Part shown: piece after piece, positions 9,133 through 18,433 of the stretch
Numbering within the stretch: the first letter of the stretch is position 1
Layout: each line of letters begins with the position of its first letter
Source of the DNA: Streptomyces sp. NBC_01431
Lineage (GTDB): Bacteria; Actinomycetota; Actinomycetes; Streptomycetales; Streptomycetaceae
Direction: 5' to 3'
NCBI RefSeq assembly: GCF_036231355.1
Contig: NZ_CP109497.1
Location: forward strand, 672,964-736,963
Length of the DNA stretch: 64,000 nucleotides
Made by a program: the position numbers and the translations under genes
Notes under the pieces: model-generated
Told to the model about the DNA's origin: nothing
The model's input: only the letters and a program-made list of their open reading frames with translations
The model's database searches: none

Positions 9133-9779
9133 ACGGTCGCTCCGTTCGGTGCTGGACTGCGGGTGAAGGACAGGTCGGCCAGGCGTCCGTCGGTGTAGGT
9201 GCCGCCGCGGTCGGCTCCCGCCCACACCAGGTGCACCACCGCCCGGTCCGGGTGGGCGGGGTCGGTGCGGGCGATGGCGGCCTGGACACGGATGCGGGTG
9301 AAGGCCGGCACCACCACACTCCGTTCGCCGGGCGGGAACAGGGCCGGGAACGCATCGCGGCCCACGCCCGTCGCATCGGCTGCCAGGAGCCGGCGTCCGC
9401 TCGCCAAGAGCTGCTGCTCGTCGTCCTGGGGCAGATCGCGGGGCCATGACTGGTCCAGGAGTTGCTGGATGGCCGGGTCACTGGCCGGGCCGTCGCCGAG
9501 TGGGGGGACGGCGGACAGCGCGGTGGGGCTCGCGGAGGGGGAGGCCGCGCGGGACGGGGCAGCGGAGGATGTGATGAGCGGGCCCGTGCGGTGTGACTCC
9601 GCTGGATGCCGGGGCGTCACGGTCGGCGAGGACTGCGTGCGGGTGGCTGTCGTGACGGGGACTGGTGGATGAGGAGAAGGCAGCAGCAGGGCCAGACCGC
9701 CGCAGGCCAGCAGCGCGGTGGACAGGGCGAGCGGCCAGACGGGACGCCGCTTGTGAGGCTGCGGGTGTGGGGAGTTCAC
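9108..9779 (-). CDS. Membrane-anchored extracytoplasmic protein in transfer operon
   Basis: 223 residues. A short basic N-terminus and one membrane helix (WPLALSTALLACGGLALLL, about 14-33) are followed by a long Pro/Thr/Ser-rich linker (35-95). The small folded domain has QQLLDQSWPRDLPQDDEQQ, VVVPAFTRIRVQAAIARTD, AVVHLVWAGAD and GRLADLSFTR. No catalytic motif seen. The GTG at 9779 overlaps the NlpC/P60 stop (GTGA). Its placement between the lytic enzyme and the coupling ATPase suggests a periplasm-side structural part of the channel; this is inference from position. Confidence 0.75.
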   Translation of the reverse strand: MNSPHPQPHKRRPVWPLALSTALLACGGLALLLPSPHPPVPVTTATRTQSSPTVTPRHPAESHRTGPLITSSAAPSRAASPSASPTALSAVPPLGDGPASDPAIQQLLDQSWPRDLPQDDEQQLLASGRRLLAADATGVGRDAFPALFPPGERSVVVPAFTRIRVQAAIARTDPAHPDRAVVHLVWAGADRGGTYTDGRLADLSFTRSPAPNGATVWMPMPLS

Positions 9780-10942
9780 AGCAGCCTGGCCCCTCCCGCG
9801 AAACCCGACATGGCATCGACGGCGTCCAGTCGCACCGAAGCTCCGGGACGGGGGGCGTTGACCATCTGTCCGTTCCCCGCGTAAATCCCGACGTGGTAGA
9901 TCGTCGAGTCCCGGCCCGGGGCGTAGGCGTAGAACACCAAGTCGCCCGGTGCCAGCGCGCTTTGTCCCTGCGAGGCGGGGATACGTCGACCGGCTCCGGC
10001 CTGCTCGGCCGCGGTTCGTGGCAGCCGGATGCCGGCCTTGGCGTACGCGTACAGGGTCAGGCCCGAGCAGTCGAAGCCCGTGATGCTGGCTCCCGATTTG
10101 CCGCTGGGTGAGCAGCAGATCCCGGTGGTGGGGCCCGACGTGTCGCCGCCGCCCCACGAGTAGGGGACGCCCCGTTGGGACAGGGCCGCATCGAGGACGG
10201 TGCGCGCGGTTCCGGCGACATGGCTCAGGTCGACGCTGCTCTTGGTGGCGGCCCGGTATTGGTGGATCGAGCCGAGGACTTCGTCGGCGTAGGTGCCGGA
10301 GTGGTTGTACTGCAGGATCGCCGAGCGGAGCTGGGCCGGATCCTTCAGGTCGCGTCCGTTGCCGCACAGGTAGACGGCCGCGCCGAGCGCTGCGTCGTCC
10401 GCGTTGTGCGGGTCTTTGACGCCGTCGCCGTTCGCGTCGCGGCCCGCGCTGTCATCCCAGGTGGAGGGCAGGAACTGGAAGGGTCCGACGGCTCGTTCGC
10501 CCTGCGCGGTGCCGTCCCACCGTCCGTGGTCGCTGTCGGCGACGGTGGTGGTGTTGCCGCCGGCCCCGGAGCCGTTGAGGAGCACGCCGTAGATGCGCGG
10601 GGTGATGTCGCCGTTGGCGGCGATGCTGTGCCCGGCGGCATGGTTGGACTCGATCTTGGCGATGCCGGCGAGGACCGGCCAGTCCAGGCTCCGGCAGCCC
10701 GGCACTTCGTGCCCGATGAGGGATGCGGCCTTCTGGTAGGCCTGCAGCATCCGGGGCGGGATGTCGGCGATGGTGCCGTCTCCTTTGTCGTTGCTGGTGG
10801 TGGAGCGCGTGGCGGCGAGCGCTGCCAGCGCGTTGAGCGTCCCGGCGAGCGGGGCGGCGCAGCACACCGCCGTGAACAGCACGAGCGTGAGCAGCACGGC
10901 CCACTTGGCCCGCCGGGGGCGGGGCAGGGAGGGGAGCCTCAT
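9776..10942 (-). CDS. Two-domain cell-wall hydrolase: lytic transglycosylase plus NlpC/P60
   Basis: 388 residues with an N-terminal membrane/signal segment (about 14-40). Domain 1 (about 60-235) is a transglycosylase: catalytic Glu in AKIESNHAAGH (about 98), RAVGPFQFLPSTW (about 150-162), and AAVYLCGNG and ILQYNHS. Domain 2 (about 245-388) is NlpC/P60: GVPYSWGGGD, catalytic Cys in GFDCSGLTLYAYAKAG (about 292), LAPGDLVFY, catalytic His in YHVGIYAGNGQMVNAP (about 345). In Gram-positive type IV secretion this VirB1-like enzyme opens peptidoglycan for the channel. Both active sites look intact. Overlaps neighbours by four bases on both sides. Confidence 0.93.
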   Translation of the reverse strand: MRLPSLPRPRRAKWAVLLTLVLFTAVCCAAPLAGTLNALAALAATRSTTSNDKGDGTIADIPPRMLQAYQKAASLIGHEVPGCRSLDWPVLAGIAKIESNHAAGHSIAANGDITPRIYGVLLNGSGAGGNTTTVADSDHGRWDGTAQGERAVGPFQFLPSTWDDSAGRDANGDGVKDPHNADDAALGAAVYLCGNGRDLKDPAQLRSAILQYNHSGTYADEVLGSIHQYRAATKSSVDLSHVAGTARTVLDAALSQRGVPYSWGGGDTSGPTTGICCSPSGKSGASITGFDCSGLTLYAYAKAGIRLPRTAAEQAGAGRRIPASQGQSALAPGDLVFYAYAPGRDSTIYHVGIYAGNGQMVNAPRPGASVRLDAVDAMSGFAGGARLL

Positions 10943-13569
10943 CCGCTGTCACCGCCCGCGTCCGGGTCGCCGTAGCGGTCGCGCATCTCGTCCCGGATGC
11001 GGCGGCGCGCCTCGGGCGGATCCCCGGCCCCGAGCCGGTCGATGATCCGGCGCCGCAGTGCCGCGGGATCCGGGGCAGCCGCAGGACGTGGTGCAGGAGG
11101 AGGAGTCGGCGTGGCCGGGGGAGCTGCTGGACGGGGTGGCGGCGTGGCTGGGGGGACCGGGGGAGCAGCGGGTGCGCCGGGAGCGGGGAGGCCGCTGCGG
11201 GGGGTCGCCGAGCGCAGGGTCCGGCCGGTGAAGGGAGCGGGTGCGCCCCGGTCACCGGGCTGTTCGCGCAGCCGCTGGGCGGCGGTGCTGCCGGCATGAG
11301 CCCAGGCCCGGCCGTCCTCCCGGACGGTGTTGCCCCAGACCCTCACCTGCTGGCGGGTGTCCTGGGTGTAACGCGAGCCATGTTCGCGGCCGCGCCGGAT
11401 GTTCTCCGGCAGGCCCCAGCTGGAGCCGTACGCGATCCGTCCCGTGCGATGCAGGATCCGGTAGCCGCGCAGCCGCACGAGACGGTTGTGGGCCCGGGTG
11501 GACAGCAGGGTCCGGTCCTGGTGCTGGTCATGCAGCACGGTTCCCGACTCCCCGTCGGCGATGATTCCGTCCGGATCCCGGTAGCGGTCTGCGGCCCCAC
11601 GGCGACGCGTCAGACCCCCTGCACCCACCTCCCCTTCTGCTTCAGCGCTGTCTGCATCGGTGGTGGGCTTGCGCCACCGTTCCAGTGCTTGGTCGTCCGG
11701 GCGGCGGCCCACCACCAGCCCCCAGGCACCGCGCGCGCTGAGCCGAAGGCCGGTGGCGGCCAGCGCGAGCGGTGCAAGGCCGCGGGAGGCCTCGGCCCCC
11801 GCATCGGCCAGCAGCCGGCCGGAGTCGACGGGCATGCCCGTCCCGTCCACCAGCGAGGCCAGGGAGGCCATCAGCCGGTGCCGGGTGCCGAGTTGGCCAT
11901 AGGAACCCGACAGCGCCAAGGAGCGCAACCCGCCGATGCCGAACCCCGCTCCTCCTGTGGAGTGCACGGCCAGGGCGGCGCCGATCTCCGACGTGTCGCC
12001 GGGCAGGTGCGTGCCGCCGACCTTCGCGTAGCGCATCCGGATGGCCAGACGCTGCCCGAAGGAGGAGATCCCCCGCATGAGAGCACGGTGGAAGGCCAGC
12101 CCGACGATGCCCAGGACGTCCAGGACCAGCAGGCGTTCGGCCGGCAGCTCGGGCCCGTCGGTGAACACCACGTCCACGCCGATGCCGTAGAACGGCAGGA
12201 ACATGCAGCACAGGAACAGGACCGCGACCGACATGACGAAGACCGCGGCCCACTTCCACACCACCTGCCGGCTGGGGCCGGGCAGCATCCCCCACACGAA
12301 GGAGACGCCGCCGACCGCAGCTGCTCCGGCGTCGGCGGCCTGGGTGCCGAGCAGGACCACCGACGCGGACAGCGGGATCGCACAGATCAGCAGCGACGCG
12401 ATGAACAGCATGAGCGCGCCCGCGGTGCGCCAGCCGGTCGGCTGGGAGGCGTACTCGGCGCAGGCCTTGCCGACCGGACCCCCGTTGTCCTTGAGGTCCT
12501 TGAGGAACGCGGCGAACTGCTGGTCTTCCTCCGTCAGTACCGGCTGGGCAGCCTGCAGCAGGGCATCGCCGGTGGTCAGCGAGGGCAACTGGTCGGCGTC
12601 GGGGCCCTTGACCTGCCCGGTGGCCCCCTGTTCGCAGTACTGCCGGGCGACTCCTCGGATCAGATTGCAGGCGTCTTTGTTCTTCTTGGGCTGGTTCTCG
12701 GGCTTGTAGCCGCCGGAGACCCATTTGAGGTGGAGGGTGTAGGCCTTCTGGTCGGCGTCCTTGGCGGGGTCCAGGACGCGGCCGTACTCCAGCAGCATGT
12801 AGCCCTTGACGACCAGGGCGTTGGTGAGGGAGTCCTGGATCGGGCGGGCCACCTCGGACGCGGAGAGCGGTTTGGCTCCTTCGATCTGGAGGCACTTGAG
12901 CTCGGCGCGGCCGGCCATGCCTTTGCACGGCCCCTGATCGCTGGCGATCTTGCCGCCCCAGTAGTGGGAGTTGACTGTGTCGCGGGCGACTTCGGCGGCG
13001 GCCTGCTCGGTCTGGGCGAGCGGCCCGTTCTGCGTGAGCAGGTAGTCGGGGCGGACGAACGCGGACGCGGCGAGCGCGCCGATCACCAGGGTAAGGAAGA
13101 TCTCGCCCAGGCCCTTGCCTGCCTTGCCGCGCACGAACAGGATCAGCCCGAACACGAACGCCCAGGCCAGCAGCAGTCCCTTCAGACCGAGGCTGTCGAC
13201 GACGGCATGGTTGTAGGCGTCGGCGGCCTTCTGCGCCGGGTCGGCCAGCATCTTGAGCAGCGGGAACCTGAAGGCGAACTCGATCGCCCAGCACGCCAGG
13301 CCGACCACCAGGCGCAGCAGGGTGAACAGACCGGACATGATGAAGGCGTACGCGTTGGACTTGAAGGAGAAGACGCTGCCGCCCTCGGCCGACAGCTCGT
13401 AGCCGTCGATGGGCACGCCCTCGGAGCTGGTGATGTTGAGCGGGGAGAGCAGGCCGCTGCCGCTGCTCTGCGCCGCGTGTGCGACCTGGGCGTTGACGAG
13501 CAGGAACACCACGGTGAGGAACACGGTGGAGCCGATGGCCCGCAGTCGGCCGCGATCCAGGTGCCGCAT
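10939..13569 (-). CDS. VirB6/TrbL-like polytopic membrane protein
   Basis: 876 residues. A signal-like N-terminus (STVFLTVVFLLVNAQVAHAA) is followed by several long hydrophobic segments: FIMSGLFTLLRLVVGLACWAIEF, LLLAWAFVFGLILFV, IFLTLVIGALAASAFV, then after an outside loop GALMLFIASLLICAIPLSASVVL and AAVFVMSVAVLFLCCMFLPFYG. A paired-Cys loop (CKGMAGRAELKC, CNLIRGVARQYC) lies between them. The C-terminal ~350 residues are charged, then Pro/Ala-rich (PPRPAAPPATPTPPPAPRP), and probably cytoplasmic. This is the VirB6-type channel subunit of actinobacterial T4SS-like systems. ATG at 13569 overlaps the upstream stop. Confidence 0.82.
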   Translation of the reverse strand: MRHLDRGRLRAIGSTVFLTVVFLLVNAQVAHAAQSSGSGLLSPLNITSSEGVPIDGYELSAEGGSVFSFKSNAYAFIMSGLFTLLRLVVGLACWAIEFAFRFPLLKMLADPAQKAADAYNHAVVDSLGLKGLLLAWAFVFGLILFVRGKAGKGLGEIFLTLVIGALAASAFVRPDYLLTQNGPLAQTEQAAAEVARDTVNSHYWGGKIASDQGPCKGMAGRAELKCLQIEGAKPLSASEVARPIQDSLTNALVVKGYMLLEYGRVLDPAKDADQKAYTLHLKWVSGGYKPENQPKKNKDACNLIRGVARQYCEQGATGQVKGPDADQLPSLTTGDALLQAAQPVLTEEDQQFAAFLKDLKDNGGPVGKACAEYASQPTGWRTAGALMLFIASLLICAIPLSASVVLLGTQAADAGAAAVGGVSFVWGMLPGPSRQVVWKWAAVFVMSVAVLFLCCMFLPFYGIGVDVVFTDGPELPAERLLVLDVLGIVGLAFHRALMRGISSFGQRLAIRMRYAKVGGTHLPGDTSEIGAALAVHSTGGAGFGIGGLRSLALSGSYGQLGTRHRLMASLASLVDGTGMPVDSGRLLADAGAEASRGLAPLALAATGLRLSARGAWGLVVGRRPDDQALERWRKPTTDADSAEAEGEVGAGGLTRRRGAADRYRDPDGIIADGESGTVLHDQHQDRTLLSTRAHNRLVRLRGYRILHRTGRIAYGSSWGLPENIRRGREHGSRYTQDTRQQVRVWGNTVREDGRAWAHAGSTAAQRLREQPGDRGAPAPFTGRTLRSATPRSGLPAPGAPAAPPVPPATPPPRPAAPPATPTPPPAPRPAAAPDPAALRRRIIDRLGAGDPPEARRRIRDEMRDRYGDPDAGGDSG

Positions 13570-13931
13570 CAGCGCCTCCGCCGGCCGCTGGAGCACACCG
13601 CGTACACGAGGACCAGACCGACGGCGGGTACCGCCAGCCGCCAGGCGTCCGCCGCGCCCGTCCCGCCCTGCTGCGCACCGGAGGGAGCGGGGGCGTGGGT
13701 GCAGGAGTCCTGGGCCGGTCCGGTGATCAGGGCACACGGATCGGCAGGCGCCGCCGTGGGCGGGACGGGGTGCGGGCTGGCCGCGAACGCCGAACCGATC
13801 TGGGGCCACCAGGCATCGGGGACGCCCACCGTGGCGAACACCGTGAGGGCGGCTGCCAGAACGGTCAGGACCGCGAGCGTGCCGACGGCCTGGGGCCGGC
13901 GCCGGGAACGGTCCCATGCGCTGCTGGTCAT
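13569..13931 (-). CDS. Small two-helix membrane protein of transfer operon
   Basis: 120 residues with a basic N-terminus (SRRRPQ), membrane helix 1 (VGTLAVLTVLAAALTVFATVG, about 16-36), an outside loop with two cysteines (CALITGPAQDSC), helix 2 (WRLAVPAVGLVLVYAVCSS, about 97-115) and a GRRRR tail. Both ends are linked to VirB4 and VirB6-like genes by four-base overlaps, so it is almost surely translated with them. No homology recognised; probably a small channel-assembly subunit. Confidence 0.75.
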   Translation of the reverse strand: MTSSAWDRSRRRPQAVGTLAVLTVLAAALTVFATVGVPDAWWPQIGSAFAASPHPVPPTAAPADPCALITGPAQDSCTHAPAPSGAQQGGTGAADAWRLAVPAVGLVLVYAVCSSGRRRR

Positions 13932-16612
13932 CCCACCTGCTCCTTCGCCGTGCCGGACGCGGTGAGGCCTGTGGTGGTGGGCGTGGGGTGCTGGCCGGGG
14001 GTGGTGGTGATGCCGGACTGGATGCGGTGCAGGCGGGGGATGGCGACCTTGACGCGGCAGGTGTTCAGGCGCGGCGCGGTCAGCAGCATTTCGCCCTTGC
14101 GGCTCTTGTCGCGGAGGGGGGAGAGATCGGTGGTGACGATCCGCAGCAGCGCGGGATCAGCGCTGTCGAGTCCGATGAACTCCAGGCCACGGCGGGCGGT
14201 CTTGTGATCCTGGGTGCGGGACAGCGCGCGGTAGGCGAACAGGCCGCGGTCCGGGCCGAGTTCCTTCTCGTCCTGGGCGCCGGCGAACAGCCCTCCGTTG
14301 TGCTTGCGGCCGTCGTGGAGGATCTCGCTGATCAGCGCGGTGCCCTCGGCGGAGCCGGTCAGCCACCACAATTCGTCCGCCACGATGGCGCAGAATCGGC
14401 TCGGGTCGGCGAAGGCGGTCTGCCGGGCGAGCGCCGCGATCAGATACAGCACCGCCCGGCCGATCAACGCCTCCAAGGGCTGCTGGCGCAGCACCTCGGG
14501 GTGGGCGAAGGCCTCCTGGGGCGGCAGGGTGAGCCCGGCGGTGGTGATCACGATGAGGTCCGAGTCCAGGTCCTGCTCCAGGCGGACCGGAGGCAGCTTC
14601 GGGTCGAACACCATCTGCGCGAGCGGGTTGGAGGAGACGATCCGCATCAGGTCCACCAACGTGGCAGCGGCCTCCTGACGCGCCCCCGCACCACCGCCTG
14701 CCATCATCTGGAGTTCGGCCATCACATGGTGCATGGACGGGGCGGCACTCTGCGCGGCCTGTTCCACGGCCCGGTGCAGGACCCCGCCGGCGGCGGTCAT
14801 CGGCCCGATGCCGAGCTGTAGGGTGAGATAGCTGAGCGCATAGTGCGTGCCCTGAGTAGTGCCGGGGAACATGCGCAGCGGGTCGATGGAGATCCCGGCC
14901 GCGGCGGCATCGATGATCTGGCAGCGGCCCGGGGCGGCGGCGCGGGCGAAGGTTGCCCACTCGCGCAGCGGGGTGCGGTCGATACAGATCGCCCGCCCGC
15001 CCCGGTCCACGGTGGATTGGGTGAGCAGTTTCAGCAGCACGCTCTTGCCGCCGCCGGGATCCCCACTGACGGCGAACGACGCGGAGGCGTCCGTTTTGGG
15101 GGCATCCGCGATGTTCAACAAGACCGGCCGGGTGGTGCCGGTGTCCTGGTCGAACCCGAGCAGCATCCCGTCCGGGTCGCCCGCCTCGGTGACCGTCAGC
15201 GCGCCGCTCATCGCCCAGTCGTCGGAGACCTGGTGCTGCACGAACTCGCGGACCGTGTGCGGCCGCACCGTGCCGGGCAGACCGAGCGTGAAGAGGGCTT
15301 CCTGGAGGCCGGCCGGGCGCACTGCCCGGTAGTCCGCCCCGGCCAGCAGCGCGGTGAGCGCCCGGGCGCGGGCGTCGCAGTCGGCCGCACGGGCCGCCCA
15401 GACGCTGAGCACCGTGACGGACTGGACCTCGACCTCGACGGAGGTGCGCGACAGGCGGGCGTCGAGCTCGCCGAGATCCCGGGCGGCATCCAGCAGGGTG
15501 GAGGGCATGCCGGTGGGGCGGGCGTCGTACTGGTCGGCCTGGTCGACGAGCTCGTTCTTCTTCCGCTGCACCTGCGCCTTGGCTTTCTCGGCCGGCACCA
15601 GGGTCAGGTCCACGACGTAGTCGACGGGAAACGCCAGCCCTTCCAACTGAGCGAAGAGATCGGCTGCGTCGGCGCCGACGGCCGGAGGGCACTCGGCGAG
15701 CGCCAGGTGTGCCTGGTATCCGCAGCCGTCCTCCGTCTCCACCTGCAGCCAGCGCCGCAGCAGCGGGGAGGACGTGCCGCGCCGCCACCACGGCCCGCGC
15801 CGCCCACCACCAACATCCCGGTCGTCGTCCTCGTCGTCGACACTGCCGCTCTCGACCTCTTCCATGCCGCCTTCCAGCAGGCGGACTTGACCGAGATCGG
15901 CGTAGCTCGGCGAGCGCAGCTCACCCTCCTGCACACGGCCGCCGTACAGGGCGCTGGACTCCGCCTCGGCCAGCAACGGCTCCGCCAGCCCGCGGCGCAG
16001 CGCGTGCTGGAGCATCCACACGACCTCGGCCGGGCGGGCCGGGCGGAACGCCACCGCCCCCGCCAGCTGCGCCTCGACCTGTTCGGCCTTGCGCCGGTAG
16101 GCGCTCACCTCACGGCGGGTGACCGGGGCCGGGGCCAGACCGAGTTGAGAGGAGAGATCCGCCCACACCGCCCCGACGCCGGCCGACCACGTGAGCGGCC
16201 CCTTCTCGGTGTTAAGCGGCACCGCCAGCCACAGCGTGCGCCGGTGCATCTCCTGGCCTGCCAGCAGGTCCAGCGCAGCCTCGGCGGTCTCCGCCCAAGG
16301 ATGCTGGCCGGAATGTTGGGCGGCGCTGCCCGCCTTCGGGTCGACCCCCTCCAGCATCCGCAAGGCGATCTCGCCCGCATCGACCTGGGCGCACAGCCCG
16401 TACAGCCGCGGCGCCCCGGACAGAGAGCGCACCAAATGCGCGGCCTTGGCCAGCAATTCCTCGCGCACCCGCGTCGGCACGTAAGTCCCCTGGACCGTCT
16501 CGGCGAGTGCTCCCTGAGCGTCGGGCCCAGGATGCAGGCGGTAGATGGCCCACACCCCGCCCTGGGCCGACCACAGGAGATGCCCGGCGAGATGACGGAT
16601 CGGCACCCTCAC
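13928..16612 (-). CDS. VirB4-like conjugation ATPase
   Basis: 894 residues. The N-terminal ~480 residues are the VirB4 domain. It contains an unusual acidic/basic insert (DDEDDDRDVGGGRRGPWWRR) at about 259-278. The C-terminal motor has Walker A GDPGGGKS at about 517-524, Walker B CAIVADELWWL at about 741-750 and an arginine-rich end region with HDGRKHNGGLFAGAQDEKEL. VirB4 ATPases energise substrate transfer and channel assembly. The start is GTG at 16612 (VRVPIRHLAGH), overlapping the PrgI/SCG-like stop; upstream in-frame codons are shadow sequence. Confidence 0.93.
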   Translation of the reverse strand: MRVPIRHLAGHLLWSAQGGVWAIYRLHPGPDAQGALAETVQGTYVPTRVREELLAKAAHLVRSLSGAPRLYGLCAQVDAGEIALRMLEGVDPKAGSAAQHSGQHPWAETAEAALDLLAGQEMHRRTLWLAVPLNTEKGPLTWSAGVGAVWADLSSQLGLAPAPVTRREVSAYRRKAEQVEAQLAGAVAFRPARPAEVVWMLQHALRRGLAEPLLAEAESSALYGGRVQEGELRSPSYADLGQVRLLEGGMEEVESGSVDDEDDDRDVGGGRRGPWWRRGTSSPLLRRWLQVETEDGCGYQAHLALAECPPAVGADAADLFAQLEGLAFPVDYVVDLTLVPAEKAKAQVQRKKNELVDQADQYDARPTGMPSTLLDAARDLGELDARLSRTSVEVEVQSVTVLSVWAARAADCDARARALTALLAGADYRAVRPAGLQEALFTLGLPGTVRPHTVREFVQHQVSDDWAMSGALTVTEAGDPDGMLLGFDQDTGTTRPVLLNIADAPKTDASASFAVSGDPGGGKSVLLKLLTQSTVDRGGRAICIDRTPLREWATFARAAAPGRCQIIDAAAAGISIDPLRMFPGTTQGTHYALSYLTLQLGIGPMTAAGGVLHRAVEQAAQSAAPSMHHVMAELQMMAGGGAGARQEAAATLVDLMRIVSSNPLAQMVFDPKLPPVRLEQDLDSDLIVITTAGLTLPPQEAFAHPEVLRQQPLEALIGRAVLYLIAALARQTAFADPSRFCAIVADELWWLTGSAEGTALISEILHDGRKHNGGLFAGAQDEKELGPDRGLFAYRALSRTQDHKTARRGLEFIGLDSADPALLRIVTTDLSPLRDKSRKGEMLLTAPRLNTCRVKVAIPRLHRIQSGITTTPGQHPTPTTTGLTASGTAKEQVG

Positions 16613-17175
16613 GACGAACCCCCCTGATTTCGGCGCGCGGTGGCCTGGGCCATCAGGCGCTGTGCCGGTGAGGACACCCGCACGCGTGCTGCCTCCGGAC
16701 GGCCAGTGGCCGGCCGCAGCTGCGGGCGCCGCGGGCGTCCCAACGCGGAGCCAAACGGCGGCGTCCGGGGAATCCGTACGGCCTGACGGTCGGCCAGGTC
16801 CTCGATGACGAAGCCCCCGCGCAGCGGACGCGGTGCGCGATCCCGCGCCGTGCGGCCGCCAATCCGTCCGGCGGCGGGCTGCGTCAGCAGAGTCAGCCAG
16901 CCGACCGCCGCGGGCAGCGGCGCCCGCCCGCCGAACTTCGGGCGGCGCACCACCCAGATCGCCACCACCCACGCGGCCAGCGGGAGCGGACCCAGCCAGG
17001 ACCACAACGTCACCGTCTCGACCAGCAGCAGTCCGCCGCCGGCCGCGACCGCGATCTGCGCGGGTGTGTACGGGCCGAGCGGAATCTTGAAATCTGCGAC
17101 CTTCCCCAGCACCCACGGGTGGCGGCGGGCCGCCGTATAGAAGCGCCCCACGCGGGGAGCAGCGCTCGCGCTCAC
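16609..17175 (-). CDS. PrgI/SCG-family small T4SS membrane protein
   Basis: 188 residues. VADFKIPLGPYTPAQIAVAAGG near residue 26 is typical of the actinobacterial SCG/PrgI-type proteins. Two membrane helices follow (about 42-60 and 64-85: LLLVETVTLWSW, PLAAWVVAIWVVRR), then a basic, Arg/Pro-rich cytoplasmic tail. The VirB4 neighbour agrees: PrgI-like proteins are the VirB3 counterpart and are usually encoded just upstream of VirB4. GTG at 17175 with GTGA overlap on both flanks. Confidence 0.82.
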   Translation of the reverse strand: MSASAAPRVGRFYTAARRHPWVLGKVADFKIPLGPYTPAQIAVAAGGGLLLVETVTLWSWLGPLPLAAWVVAIWVVRRPKFGGRAPLPAAVGWLTLLTQPAAGRIGGRTARDRAPRPLRGGFVIEDLADRQAVRIPRTPPFGSALGRPRRPQLRPATGRPEAARVRVSSPAQRLMAQATARRNQGGSS

Positions 17176-17504
17176 AATTCGACCCCCGCCGCAGAGGACG
17201 TCGCATCCAGCGGATGCACGGGCACCACCACGGCGGGCGCCGACTTCTTGGTGGGGTTCTTGACCTGGTCCGTGAAGATCGCCGCAAGGTCGTCGCGCGA
17301 CTGATAGATCCCCAGCGCGATCGCCATCAGCAGCAGCGCCCCGATACCCGCCTTGATGGAGAACCGCTGCACCATGTAGACGACGACGATCACGATCAGG
17401 GCAGCCTTCAGCCCGCGGGTGCCCCACGTGGTGAACATGTCGATCCACGAGTTGCCGAGATCGTCCAACTTCCCGGCCAGCACCACCGAGTGCACGGTGT
17501 TCAC
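17172..17504 (-). CDS. Small membrane protein, putative T4SS pilin/VirB2-like position
   Basis: 110 residues with two hydrophobic helices: LKAALIVIVVVYMVQRF (about 34-50) and IGALLLMAIALGIYQ (about 56-70). The C-terminus is charged and Pro-rich (KNPTKKSAPAVVVPVHP). Two close helices upstream of PrgI and VirB4 recall VirB2-like or other small channel components. GTG at 17504 overlaps the TcpC-like stop. No sequence-level recognition beyond that. Confidence 0.75.
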   Translation of the reverse strand: MNTVHSVVLAGKLDDLGNSWIDMFTTWGTRGLKAALIVIVVVYMVQRFSIKAGIGALLLMAIALGIYQSRDDLAAIFTDQVKNPTKKSAPAVVVPVHPLDATSSAAGVEL

Positions 17505-18433
17505 GACCGGCCACCCCCGCCCGCGGTCGAAGCGGTGGCGAAGGCAGAGACTTCCCAGCGACCGGCCCGCGCGGTGAGCGTCATCTCGTAGGCCAGCGGC
17601 CACGCCCCAGCCTTGTCCAGGGCCTTGATCTGGACCCGCACCCGCGCGGTCGTGCCGTCCGCCGGGACCGCCTCGGCGGCCGCCGCCTCCTCGATGGCGC
17701 TCGCCTGCTCGACCTGGAGGTCGGTGTACGACGTCCCGGACAGGGCGGCGAGCTTCACTCCCGGGGCCAGATAGCGGTCCACCTCGCCGAGCCCGGTGAG
17801 ATAGGTCCGCAGGAACTCGGCGACCGTGGAGGCGAGGAGTCCCTTCGCGGGCACGCTCACCCCGTACGCCGACTCCGGCGCCTTCGCCGACGCGGGGCCG
17901 GCCACCTGACCGGGCGCCCCCGTGACCGTGAACGAGCCCCCCGCCGCGTCGGCCACGACCGGCACCGCGAAGTAGCGCACCGAGAAGTCGGCATACTGCG
18001 CAGCCACCGTCACCGACCACTGCCCGCCCTCGTGCTGCGCACTGCGCACCACCACCGCGCGCTCCAACACCGACTGCGCACCCGCCTGCTGCGGCAGCGC
18101 AACGGAAGGCGCCAACGCCTGGGCGAGCCGCGCCTGCGCACTGCTCTCATCCGAGGAGGTACTGCGCAGCCAAGCCGCCAGGAAGAGCTCGGCATACCCG
18201 GACGGGTCGGCGGCCGCCGTAGTGCGCACCGTGCCGGTCGACGGCGCCGGGGCAGCCACCGCCTTCGCCGCCGGCGACGGCATGGCCGCCACGGCCAGGG
18301 CGAGGGGCCCGCACGCGAGCGCGGCCCACACCGCCCAGCGGCCGAGCCGGACCTGACGGCGCATCCGGGCAAGGCCCACCCCCGCAGCCATCGGCGGCGC
18401 TTCGCCGCCCGAGGACCCAGTCGCAGGAGACAT
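17501..18433 (-). CDS. TcpC-like conjugal transfer protein
   Basis: 310 residues. One N-terminal membrane helix (WAVWAALACGPLALAVAAM, about 33-51) is followed by two NTF2-like domains outside: SGYAELFLAAWLRS and VAAQYADFSVRYFAVPVV, then STVAEFLRTYLTGLGEVDRYLAPG and VRVQIKALDKAGAWPLAYEMTL. This is the layout of TcpC, the VirB8-like subunit of Gram-positive conjugation systems. It is the first gene of the ten-gene operon that runs to 5573. Oddly, its 5' half holds seven TGCGCA palindromes that continue into the upstream control region. Confidence 0.87.
   Translation of the reverse strand: MSPATGSSGGEAPPMAAGVGLARMRRQVRLGRWAVWAALACGPLALAVAAMPSPAAKAVAAPAPSTGTVRTTAAADPSGYAELFLAAWLRSTSSDESSAQARLAQALAPSVALPQQAGAQSVLERAVVVRSAQHEGGQWSVTVAAQYADFSVRYFAVPVVADAAGGSFTVTGAPGQVAGPASAKAPESAYGVSVPAKGLLASTVAEFLRTYLTGLGEVDRYLAPGVKLAALSGTSYTDLQVEQASAIEEAAAAEAVPADGTTARVRVQIKALDKAGAWPLAYEMTLTARAGRWEVSAFATASTAGGGGRS

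Noticed and set aside
11296..13965. An 889-codon plus-strand frame opposite the VirB6-like gene
   Set aside because: Antisense to a gene with clear membrane segments and coupled overlaps; composition is shadow-like.
14843..16627. A 594-codon plus-strand frame opposite VirB4
   Set aside because: Antisense shadow; VirB4 has intact Walker motifs on the other strand.
5573..18433. A relaxase gene in the transfer operon
   Set aside because: No HUH or tyrosine relaxase motif seen in any gene of the operon; transfer may use a relaxase elsewhere or a double-strand mechanism.
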